Origin: Sagittula stellata E-37
GTDB taxonomy: Bacteria > Pseudomonadota > Alphaproteobacteria > Rhodobacterales > Rhodobacteraceae
Assembly (NCBI RefSeq): GCF_039724765.1
Contig: NZ_CP155729.1
Location: 2,861,501 to 2,925,500, forward strand
Length of the DNA: 64,000 nucleotides
Reading direction: 5' to 3'
Positions within the stretch are counted from its first letter, which is position 1, and each line of letters begins with the position of its first letter. Both the position numbers and the translations under genes were made by a program. Below the pieces are notes generated by a model. That model saw only the letters and a program-made list of their open reading frames with translations, was not told the origin of the DNA and made no database searches. This document shows positions 29,959 through 38,432 of this stretch, piece by piece.

Positions 29959-30333
29959 ATCATATCCCCTCATTTCCGGCGCCGACGGCATCGTACCGAA
30001 GGCGGCAAGACCTGAGTATTTTCGCGGCGTTAGTCTAAATTTTTCGCTAATGCGCATTTCAGCCTCATGGTTGGTGCTTTGCGCACCGCAAACGCGAAAA
30101 CCGACTGCAACCGCTCGCGCATAGGCGTTCGAATACCCCTCGTCAGGAGCAGCAAACGCAGGACATGCACGTCATGCTTGCCGACCGTTTGACCGTGCCT
30201 TTAGTCGACGCCGCACCCTGCATGGGCGTCCGATCGGCGAATCGCCGCTTGGCCAGACTCGCAAGGCGGCTGGTGAGAGGACCCGAATTTCCGTATCCTC
30301 TCATGCAAACGCTTGTCCTTCCCGGAGTACCCG
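29959..30333. other. Divergent intergenic region, nothing specific seen
   Basis: 375 bases between the small hypothetical gene (minus) and the secreted protein gene (plus). There are short open frames without family resemblance. I see no tRNA, terminator or clear regulatory repeat. Confidence 0.45.
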
Positions 30334-30750
30334 ATGCGCGCCCTGCCCCTGATCGCACTTGCCCTGCTCTCCCAACCGGCCATGGCAAACCCGTGGGACC
30401 TGATCACCGGCATCACCTACAAGGAAACCGAGACCGAGACCTCTTGGTCGGTCGAAAAGACGATCCCCGAGGAACTGCGCGCACAGGCCGGGGAATTCAC
30501 GATCACCGGTTTCTACGTCCCGGTGGAGGCACAGGCGCAGGTCACTCAGTTCCTGTTGGTTCCCGACCCGGCGGATTGCCCTTTCTGCGGCACGAACGGC
30601 TACGGTCCGACACTTGAGGTCCAGATGTCACGGCCCGTCCCGGACATGGCCGAGGCGACGGAGGTTACCGTCACCGGCACGTTGAACTTCGACGAGAGCC
30701 CCGAGACCTACCGCGCGGTTTTTCTGACCGAAGGCGCACTGGTGAACTGA
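30334..30750 (+). CDS. Secreted small protein, DUF3299-like
   Basis: A 138-residue protein with a cleavable signal peptide (MRALPLIALALLSQPAMA, cleavage after residue 18). The mature part has the pattern 'GEFTITGFYVPVEAQAQVTQFLLVPDPADCPFCGTNGYGPTLEVQM'-like strands, shown here in pieces: GFYVPVE, FLLVPDP and CPFCG. This resembles DUF3299 lipoprotein-type domains, whose Cys pair may bind metal or form a disulfide. GGAG spaced 5 bases before the ATG supports the start. Function unknown; periplasmic location is inferred. Confidence 0.7.
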   Translation: MRALPLIALALLSQPAMANPWDLITGITYKETETETSWSVEKTIPEELRAQAGEFTITGFYVPVEAQAQVTQFLLVPDPADCPFCGTNGYGPTLEVQMSRPVPDMAEATEVTVTGTLNFDESPETYRAVFLTEGALVN

Positions 30751-31107
30751 TCCGACAGTCGGGCAGCTGTCAGGCGTCACACGCCCGACGGCAGCGACGC
30801 TTCACCGCCTCACCCCTTCATGATATGCGTGGGCGTATTCGTTGATCCGTATCATGTCCGTGCCCTTGAGCCTCGCCGCATTATTCCGGTCATGCGTCGG
30901 TGCAGAAAAAACCACTTCAGATTGGCGTCACATTGTACCGCGGAGGCGTGGCAACAGGGTACAAAGGCGGCCCATTGAACATCAACGCCGGTTGCTTCTG
31001 GAACACGCCCGCGCCTCAGCGCCATGTCAGCCATTTCATAGATTTCAGACCGTTCAGTAGGCACAGGGTCACACTCTGACGAAGCAGCCAATTCAGGAAG
31101 GGATCAC
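30751..31107. other. Intergenic region with a long-arm inverted repeat
   Basis: 357 bases without a supported gene. CATGATA (30819-30825) and TATCATG (30850-30856) form a 7-bp inverted repeat with a 24-base spacer, which may be a regulatory site or chance. Confidence 0.4.
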
Positions 31108-31761
31108 ATGTTCATCGCCGTCAACGGAATGTCCGAAACCCTGCCCGACGACGTGCGGGACCATACGCTGTTCCTGCAGAAGGCCGCCGGTCCCGACCGG
31201 GACGAGTTGCCGGGTGGCGACCTTGGCGGCCCACAGATCGCCAGCCTGACCGCCGCCCCTGCGAAAGCCGAGATACTGGACCGCTGGGACGTGCAGGCCC
31301 ATCAGTACACAACCGAAGCCGAGGTCGAAGCCAGCATTCTCGCCCGCCTTCTGACCAGCAAGGGCTCACTTTCGCGATACGGATTGGTGCAAGAGGCCAA
31401 GCGTTTCTGCATCCAGAAGACAGGCACGGGACGGCAGGTCGAATACGGCACCGCCGTGCGGTTGTCCGTCGCTGTGCTCTCTGCCGACTTCGACCTTGCC
31501 GTGACCCTGCCCAACATCGCGGCCAAGGCGCAGATATCCAACCTGCAGGCGCGGATCTCGATCTCCGTCGACGGCTTCGTTGGACCGCTCGGTCTGATGC
31601 TGCCCGCACCGGACAATCTCGACGTCGAAAACCTCGGGATCTACACCGCCGCTTTCAAGGCGATCCAGGGCCACGTCTTCGGCCCGGAAGGCGAGCGTCA
31701 CATCGCGCCCACGCTGCTGGGCTACCAGGAGGCCACGTCTGGCGGCAGGCCCGGCAAATAG
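31108..31761 (+). CDS. Conserved-looking protein of unknown function
   Basis: A 217-residue protein. I do not recognise its family. A good ribosome site (AGGAAGGGATCAC) and regular codon use support it as real. The N-terminal third is acidic; the middle (AVRLSVAVLSADFDLAVTLPNIAAKAQISNLQARISISVDGFVG) alternates hydrophobic and polar residues, so beta strands are likely. Two Cys are absent except one at about 108. No signal peptide or membrane segment is seen, so it is probably cytoplasmic. It converges with the OmpA-like gene across a terminator. Confidence 0.72.
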   Translation: MFIAVNGMSETLPDDVRDHTLFLQKAAGPDRDELPGGDLGGPQIASLTAAPAKAEILDRWDVQAHQYTTEAEVEASILARLLTSKGSLSRYGLVQEAKRFCIQKTGTGRQVEYGTAVRLSVAVLSADFDLAVTLPNIAAKAQISNLQARISISVDGFVGPLGLMLPAPDNLDVENLGIYTAAFKAIQGHVFGPEGERHIAPTLLGYQEATSGGRPGK

Positions 31762-31770
31762 GCTGGGCAT

Positions 31771-31795
31771 AAAAAAACGGGCCCCGAAGGGCCCG
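31771..31795 (-). terminator. Rho-independent terminator of the OmpA-like gene
   Basis: A perfect 7-bp stem, CGGGCCC at 31778-31784 and GGGCCCG at 31789-31795, reads on the minus strand with a TTCG tetraloop and then seven T (31777-31771). It lies 29 bases after the OmpA-like stop codon. Confidence 0.9.
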
Positions 31796-31823
31796 CTTCC
31801 ATCACTTGGAGAGAGAGAGAGGA

Positions 31824-33935
31824 TCATCCGCCGTTCTGCAGGAGCGGCGTGATCCGGCGCACGGCGGCACGGCGGTTGGCGCGCTCGGCATCGGCGGTCG
31901 GAACAAGCAGATCGCTTTCGCCGTAGCCCTGCAGGACCATGTTCTCTGGCGGGACCTTGAAGTACTCGGTCAGGGCAAGCGCCACCGACTCCGCTCGACG
32001 GTCCGAGAGAGCAAGGTTGTAGGCGTAGTTGCCCACCGCGTCTGTGTGGCCTTCGATCAGGAAGACCTCGCTCGGGTTCTTGTCGATAAACGCCTTGAGC
32101 GCGTTGCCAAGCGCCGCGAGTTCCTGGGCCTCATCCGGACGAATGGCTGCGCTGTTCGTCTCGAAATTGATCGTGTCGACGCTCACCTCGGGCACAAGCT
32201 GACGCACGCGGTCGATATTGCGGATCTGGTTCAGCGAGAACGTCCGGCCCACCTGAGGCGCGACCTGCGATGCCAGCGCCTGTTCCAGCGTCGCGGCGTC
32301 GGTACCTTCGCGGTAGATGGTCCGCTCCTCGTTCCCACGCGAGCTGACCTGCGGCAGATCGCCAACAACGACTTCCTGCGCTTGCTGTGTGTCGTCGAAG
32401 AGGATGACGCGGGATCCGTCCGTCAGGATCCGCGTCCGGCGCAGCACACGTCCATCGGCGGCGCGCACGGTCTCTACCGAGGTGCCATCGTCGTAGGCCA
32501 CCACGTTACGGGTGGAGCCATCGTTGTACTGGTAGGTCGTGACCTCTGCCCCGGGGCGGCGCAACAGCACATCGTCATTGCGCAGCACGCGGAAACGGCC
32601 GTTATTCTCCACCACCACGCGGTCGCCAGAGTTCGACACCACGTTGTCGTTGTTGTCGAGGATGTTGTTCAGTGCAACGGCGCCAAGACCAAGAAGGGCG
32701 GCACCGGCCACCGTGCGGGCACGCTCGGCGTCTTCACCGGCATCGCGCGCTTCCTGCTTGTAGCGCTCCGCTTCGGCCTGCGACTGGTTCACCGTGGTGG
32801 TGAAGTCTTCGTCCGACTGGCGGGTGTTTTCCTCGGTCACGGTTTCCTGGACCGCTTCCGGCTCTTCCGTGCCACCTTCGGCAGAAGCTGCGGCAGCCGC
32901 AGAGGCCGACTGCTCCGACTCGGCCACGGCGTCGGCTTGGGCCTGTGCATCTGCTTCGGTCGGAATGTTCTCTTCGCCCACGACAGCCTCGGCCTGCTGC
33001 TCCAGAGCCTGCTCGGCTTCGGTCTGGGCTTCGGCAACGCCATCCTGTGCGTCCTGAACGGCCTCCTCGGCTGCACCTTCGGCTTGTTCGACAGCGGCGG
33101 CGGCGTTGTCCTCGGCCTGCTGGGCCTCTGCTTCGAGGGCGGCGGCCAGATCGTCGGCCTGCACTTCACCCGTGGCTTCGGCCTGTGCTTCGGCTTCGGG
33201 CGCGGGTGCGGCCTGTTCGGCTTCGGCCTGCGTCTCGGCTTCAGGCGCGGGTCCGACCGGTGTGGCCTGTTCGGCTTCGGCCTGAGCTTCGGCTTCAGGC
33301 GCGGGTGCGGCCTGTTCAGCTTCGGCCTGCGCCTCGGCTTCAGGCGCGGTCTGCTGGACTTCGGCCTGTGTTTCGGCTTCGGCCTCCGGGGCAGCTTCGG
33401 GCGCTGCATTGGCCTCTGTGTCAGCCTGCTCCTGCAGGGCCGCGGCAAGATCGTCGGCCTGAACTGCGCTGTCTGCGTTGCCTTCGGCCTGGGCCTGCGC
33501 CTCTGCCGGTTGGTCGGCTGGAGCCGGCGCCTGTGCATCCGCTTCCGCCGAAGCCGTCGCTTCCGCGCCCGCGGCCACGTCCGGCTCTGCTGCAACGTCG
33601 GGCGCAGCTGCCACGTCGGCCGCCTCGGCCGGGGCGCCGGTGGCAAGCAACTGGTTCAGATCCACGCCGGGCACGGCCACGCCATTGGCCGCGAGGTCTT
33701 CCGCCATATCGACGACAGCGCCCTCGCGGGAGCCGTCCTGAGACGCCTCGGCCACGAGGTTGCAGTCGAGCGCCGGCGGCACGTCACCTTCTGCGGCACA
33801 CATTGCCTGTAGCGCGCCCATCAGTTTCTGCATCTGCCCGGGGGGGAGTTGCGACGCTTCCTGTGCGGACATCGGTGCACCAAGCGCGATGGACAGCGCT
33901 GTGACCGACGAAGTCACGAGATTGCGGGTTTTCAT
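31824..33935 (-). CDS. OmpA-family protein with Ala/Glu/Gln-rich repeat region
   Basis: A 703-residue envelope protein with a signal peptide (about 1-25, ending SAQ). Residues about 70-385 are very rich in Ala, Glu and Gln with few hydrophobic residues, including near-identical PAPEAEAQAEAEQA units (about 194-247) and a duplicated VQADDLAAAL (about 160 and 252). A hydrophobic segment (about 400-425) precedes a beta-rich linker. The C-terminal OmpA-like domain (about 585-700) has the peptidoglycan-binding signature FETNSAAIRPDEA and IEGHTDAVGN..NLALSDRRAESV. It likely anchors the outer membrane to peptidoglycan, with the repeat region as a flexible spacer. GAGGAG precedes the ATG. It is preceded by a 330-base gap. 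Confidence 0.85.
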   Translation of the reverse strand: MKTRNLVTSSVTALSIALGAPMSAQEASQLPPGQMQKLMGALQAMCAAEGDVPPALDCNLVAEASQDGSREGAVVDMAEDLAANGVAVPGVDLNQLLATGAPAEAADVAAAPDVAAEPDVAAGAEATASAEADAQAPAPADQPAEAQAQAEGNADSAVQADDLAAALQEQADTEANAAPEAAPEAEAETQAEVQQTAPEAEAQAEAEQAAPAPEAEAQAEAEQATPVGPAPEAETQAEAEQAAPAPEAEAQAEATGEVQADDLAAALEAEAQQAEDNAAAAVEQAEGAAEEAVQDAQDGVAEAQTEAEQALEQQAEAVVGEENIPTEADAQAQADAVAESEQSASAAAAASAEGGTEEPEAVQETVTEENTRQSDEDFTTTVNQSQAEAERYKQEARDAGEDAERARTVAGAALLGLGAVALNNILDNNDNVVSNSGDRVVVENNGRFRVLRNDDVLLRRPGAEVTTYQYNDGSTRNVVAYDDGTSVETVRAADGRVLRRTRILTDGSRVILFDDTQQAQEVVVGDLPQVSSRGNEERTIYREGTDAATLEQALASQVAPQVGRTFSLNQIRNIDRVRQLVPEVSVDTINFETNSAAIRPDEAQELAALGNALKAFIDKNPSEVFLIEGHTDAVGNYAYNLALSDRRAESVALALTEYFKVPPENMVLQGYGESDLLVPTADAERANRRAAVRRITPLLQNGG
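33196..33353. repeat. Tandem in-frame repeat in the OmpA-like gene
   Basis: Three to four degenerate copies of a unit of about 45-55 bases built on GGCTTCAGGCGCGGGTG and CGGCCTGTTCGGCTTCGGCC (plus-strand reading). They encode the Ala/Glu/Gln/Pro repeats. The copies differ by whole codons, so length variation between strains is likely. Confidence 0.7.
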
Positions 33936-34265
33936 TGTAGTCTCCTCTCTCGACGCCCCTCACGGAGGCTTGCCCTGCAAACGCCCCGGGATGCGTTCAG
34001 TTGCATGGCAACGCATATCGTCGCGTCAATCGTTGAGCAGGTTGCCGCGTATTGAGGCTGTCGGCGGACACATTCGAAACATGTCGTGTGTCGGTAACCA
34101 CGATCTTTCTGCGTCGGAGACCGGGTCTTGCAGGGGTTTCAAATGGTTCCGGCGCGTATGGGTCGGAGGCGGCGCGAAGACGCACAAACCGGAACCGGAG
34201 CGGTCCGCGGCATATGTCTTCCGCCGTGAACCCATGGGGATGCCCGGGAAACCGGCCCCATGATC
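33936..34265. other. Intergenic region upstream of the OmpA-like gene
   Basis: 330 bases between two minus-strand genes. It should contain the promoter of the OmpA-like gene. A weak inverted repeat, GACACA (about 34066) and TGTGTC (about 34086), is present. No gene or terminator is evident. Confidence 0.4.
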
Positions 34266-35522
34266 TCAGAGCATCTGCATCAGCCGGGCCTTCTCGCCCA
34301 GATCGTCGGGGCGTGAGATCGCCTCCGCCAGCTCTTCGAGAGAGGCAATCGAATGGCCCGCCCGAAAGCTGTCAACGTGCGGCAGCATCGCGCGAATGCC
34401 GGTGGCCTTGGGTGCGAAACCGTCCCAACGCAAAAGCGGATTGAGCCAGATCAGCCGACGTGCGGAAAGGTGCAGACGCTCCATTTCCTTTTCCAGCGCG
34501 CCGGCGTCGTCCCGGTCCAGCCCGTCGGTGATCAGAAGGACGACCGCGCCCTGCCCCATCACCCGGCGAGACCAGTCGCGGTTGAACTGATGCAGGCAGG
34601 CGCCGATCCGTGTCCCGCCTTCCCAATCCTGCGCCTCGGCCCCTGCGGCCTTCAGCGCGGCATCCACATCCCGGGTCGCGAGGTGACGCGAGATGTTGGT
34701 CAGCCGCGTGCCGAAGGTGAAGGCGTGGACCTTGGCCCAGCCCTGCCCCTTCTCGTTTGCCACCGCGTGCAGGAAGTGCAGGACCATCCGGCTGTACTGG
34801 CTCATGGAACCGGAGATGTCGCAAAGCACCACCAGGTTCGGCCATCGCAGGCGTGGCTTGGCATGTGCGATCGAGTGGATTTCCCCGCCTTTGCGCAGTG
34901 CATCGCGTATCGTGCGGCGGTGATCGGTGCGCCGCCCAAGCGCCGCCGCCTGCGACCGGCGCGAGGCGATGGGTTTGACCGGAAGGGTCAGCCGCGACAG
35001 CATCCGCTTGGCCTGAGCGATCTCTTCGGTCGACATCTGTTCGAAGTCGAGCGTGCGCAGCTTTTCCTCGGCGGACATCGTGAAGGAGGCGTCGACCTCC
35101 ACCTGCGTGCCGCCGTCCTCCTCCTCCGGCTGCGGGACTTCGGGCATCTGGTCGCCCAGCAGCGCCTGAGCCGCGCGCTTCTCGGCGGATTGGGCGGCCT
35201 TTTCCTCCTGCACGCCACGGATCGCGGGCAGCATCATAGACATCATGTGTTCGAGAAACCGCGGATCGCGCCAGTAAAGCCGAAAGATCTGCGCAAAGAC
35301 CACGCGGTGCTCAGGCCGGTTCACGAAACAGGCGTGCAGCGTCCAGTAGAAATCCATCCGCTCGGTGAAGCCTGCGGCCTCCACGGCCCGGATGGCGTCG
35401 ATCACCCGCCCCGGCCCTACCGGCAGACCGGCCCGACGCAGCGCCCGCGCGAAATGGATGATGTTCTGCGCGAGCTTCGGATGTTCCGGGAGTTCGAGAG
35501 GAAGGTATTCTGGCATGGGCAC
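34266..35522 (-). CDS. VWA-domain protein, CoxE-like
   Basis: A 418-residue cytoplasmic protein of the CoxE-like VWA family. The N-terminal part (about 1-170) is helical and carries an acidic PEEEDGG stretch. The C-terminal VWA domain (about 225-400) has the MIDAS motif DISGSMS, a Thr in FGTRLTN, and a third Asp in VVLLITDGLDRDD. Such proteins work with a MoxR-type ATPase as a metal-insertion or maturation chaperone pair. The MoxR partner lies just upstream, separated by 90 bases that hold a repeat. The client enzyme is not in the window; no CO dehydrogenase genes are present. Confidence 0.88.
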   Translation of the reverse strand: MPMPEYLPLELPEHPKLAQNIIHFARALRRAGLPVGPGRVIDAIRAVEAAGFTERMDFYWTLHACFVNRPEHRVVFAQIFRLYWRDPRFLEHMMSMMLPAIRGVQEEKAAQSAEKRAAQALLGDQMPEVPQPEEEDGGTQVEVDASFTMSAEEKLRTLDFEQMSTEEIAQAKRMLSRLTLPVKPIASRRSQAAALGRRTDHRRTIRDALRKGGEIHSIAHAKPRLRWPNLVVLCDISGSMSQYSRMVLHFLHAVANEKGQGWAKVHAFTFGTRLTNISRHLATRDVDAALKAAGAEAQDWEGGTRIGACLHQFNRDWSRRVMGQGAVVLLITDGLDRDDAGALEKEMERLHLSARRLIWLNPLLRWDGFAPKATGIRAMLPHVDSFRAGHSIASLEELAEAISRPDDLGEKARLMQML

Positions 35523-35550
35523 TTTCAGCGGGAGGCTGGATCGGGACAGG

Positions 35551-35597
35551 CGCCGGGGCTCTGCCCCGGACCCCGAGGTATTTTTGCCAAGATGAAG
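35551..35597. repeat. Dispersed intergenic repeat, copy B
   Basis: Read on the minus strand: CTTCATCTTGGC, AAAAATACC, then a C/G block. The stem CCGGGGC (35553-35559) / GCCCCGG (35563-35569) is perfect. It occupies most of the 90-base gap between the MoxR ATPase gene and the VWA gene, so it is transcribed within that unit. Confidence 0.7.
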
Positions 35598-35612
35598 GGC
35601 GAGAGAGGCGCG

Positions 35613-36521
<909 letters not shown>

Positions 36522-36729
36522 ATGGCTCTCCTTGCACCGAGATGTCCCAAGCGCTGCGCGCAGGGTCAATAGCGCCAAGGTCGCAGTCCACACCCCGCCG
36601 CAATGGTGGCCCGATCAAGCAAACGTTGACTGAAAGCCACGGTGGTGACATGATTTCCTGCAACAGAGCCGGGGAACACCGGTCGCGAGGCGGACGAGCA
36701 GCCATGCCTGACACAGACGCGGGGCGCCT

Positions 36730-37782
36730 ATGCGCATAACCGCAGTAACATGCGTGAAGAACGAGGGCCCGTTCCTGTTGGAATGGATCGCCTTCAATCG
36801 TCTTCTGGGTGTGACCGACTTCCTGTTCTATTCCAACGACTGCACAGATGGCACCGACGCGCTGCTGGACGCGCTGGCCGATCAGGGCGTCCTTCGCCTG
36901 CCCAACCCCGCCGAGGGGCGCAACTACCAGATGGAGGCGCTGAAAGACGCGGCCCATCGGCCCGTCGTGCAAGGGGCCGACTGGGTCTGGATCGCCGACG
37001 TCGACGAGTTCCTGAACGTGCATGTGGGCGACCACACGATCCCCGCGCTCATTTCGGCCTGCGGCGATCCGCAGGCGATCTCTGTCACGTTCCAGTTCTT
37101 CGCCAACGACGGCGTCGAGGCTTTCGAGGATCGACCGGTGATCGAGCAGTTCACCCGGTCGCACAACCCCGACCTCTGGTGCGGGGAGACGGCGATCGAA
37201 GTCAAATCCCTCATTCGGAAGAATTTCCCGCTGCAATACTTCGGCGCGCACCGCCCTTTCTTCAAGGACAACAAGGGCGAGAAAAAGCGGCCCGCGTGGA
37301 CCGATGGTTCAGGGCGCGGCGTGCCGCACAAGTTCCTCGTGGCCGCCAATCCGCGGCGCATCCGCAAGTTTCCGTCTACCGGCGCGCGGGAATACGCCAC
37401 GCTCAACCATTACGCGCTGCGCTCGCTCGACAGCTACCTCGTGAAGAACGACCGCGGCGACGTGAACCGCGAGGGCCGGGTCTTCGACGACACCTACTGG
37501 CGCGAGCGCAACGACCGCGCGTTCCGGGACACCTCGATCCACCGATACCTGCCCGCCCTTCGGAAGGCGCTGGCCAAACTGAAAGCGGATCCGACGATTG
37601 CGCGCCTGCACGACGATTGCGTGCGTCTTCATCGTGAGAAGCGCGATGCATTGATGGCGATGCCTGCCTACGCCGAGATGCACGCCCACCTGCGCGACCT
37701 GCCGCCCTTCCCGCCCGGCGAATATGAGCTGATGGTGGAACTGGGCCTGGCCCCGGACCAGCAGCCGGAGTTGGCGAGATGA
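36730..37782 (+). CDS. GT2-type glycosyltransferase
   Basis: A 350-residue cytoplasmic protein of the GT2_4 family. It begins MRITAVTCVKNEGPFLLEWI, the family's diagnostic start. The metal/nucleotide-sugar motif is Asp90-Val-Asp92-Glu-Phe. Further blocks include the acceptor-side W(C/H)GE region and HYALRSLDSYL near residue 225, which also appear in the two other GT2 domains of the cluster. Acceptor and sugar are unknown. Its stop overlaps the next start (ATGA), and it opens a run of four coupled genes. The promoter lies in the 208-base divergent gap with the MoxR gene. Confidence 0.86.
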   Translation: MRITAVTCVKNEGPFLLEWIAFNRLLGVTDFLFYSNDCTDGTDALLDALADQGVLRLPNPAEGRNYQMEALKDAAHRPVVQGADWVWIADVDEFLNVHVGDHTIPALISACGDPQAISVTFQFFANDGVEAFEDRPVIEQFTRSHNPDLWCGETAIEVKSLIRKNFPLQYFGAHRPFFKDNKGEKKRPAWTDGSGRGVPHKFLVAANPRRIRKFPSTGAREYATLNHYALRSLDSYLVKNDRGDVNREGRVFDDTYWRERNDRAFRDTSIHRYLPALRKALAKLKADPTIARLHDDCVRLHREKRDALMAMPAYAEMHAHLRDLPPFPPGEYELMVELGLAPDQQPELAR

Positions 37783-38432
37783 GCGTGAAGCTGGTCAACC
37801 TCGGCTTGCCGAAGACGGGAACCACGACCCTGGCCCATGCCCTGGACCGGGGCGGCTGGACAGTGGCGGATCACAAGGTGCGGCGCATCCACACCCGGCA
37901 GGTCGGGCTTGGCGGAACCTTCGTCGGCCGCCAGCTTTACAACGGCTATTTCGAGACCGGCGACCCTTTTGTCCACCTCGACCCGATCTACCATGCCCTG
38001 ACGGAGGTCAGCGTCCTGAACGGCGACACCTCCCTTTGGCCGCAATGCGACTACGCGATGATCAAAGCGATGCGCATGGCGCGGCCGAAGATGCTGTACG
38101 TCGCGACGTGGCGCCCGGCGGACGAGGTTTCCGACTCCATGCGCCGCTGGAACAACATGGGCACGGATCGGCTGCCCGCGGGTCCAGTGCCAGGGCTGCC
38201 GATGGGGTACGGCGGATCCGACAAGGAACGCATCCGATGGATCGAGGGACATTACGACATGCTCCGCGACCTATTTGGCGACGACCCGCGTTATCTCGAA
38301 CTGCCGATGGCCGCCGACGACGCGCGCGAAAGGCTTTCGGCGCATATCGGTGTGGACCTGCCGTGGTGGGGGCGGCTGAACGTGAACCCTGTCGGGGACG
38401 ACGACGGCGATGACGTAGAGGGCGCGGCCTGA
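37779..38432 (+). CDS. P-loop sulfotransferase-like protein
   Basis: A 217-residue protein with the 5'-phosphosulfate-binding loop LGLPKTGTTTLAHAL (about 8-22), the hallmark of PAPS-dependent sulfotransferases. A 3'-phosphate-site-like region is present (KMLYVATWRPADEVSDSM), in which the expected Arg and Ser are Arg and Ser. The protein is on the short side for the family, and the C-terminus is acidic (DDDGDDVEG). It would transfer sulfate to a hydroxyl or amine of a glycan or small molecule. It overlaps the genes on both sides (ATGA and TGATG), so translation is probably coupled. PAPS supply genes are not seen here. Confidence 0.78.
   Translation: MSVKLVNLGLPKTGTTTLAHALDRGGWTVADHKVRRIHTRQVGLGGTFVGRQLYNGYFETGDPFVHLDPIYHALTEVSVLNGDTSLWPQCDYAMIKAMRMARPKMLYVATWRPADEVSDSMRRWNNMGTDRLPAGPVPGLPMGYGGSDKERIRWIEGHYDMLRDLFGDDPRYLELPMAADDARERLSAHIGVDLPWWGRLNVNPVGDDDGDDVEGAA

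Noticed and set aside
31806..33812. 668-codon frame antisense to the OmpA-like gene, Gly/Phe/Leu-rich
   Set aside because: It is the reverse reading of the Ala/Glu/Gln repeats. Its apparent repeats are explained by those in the real gene.
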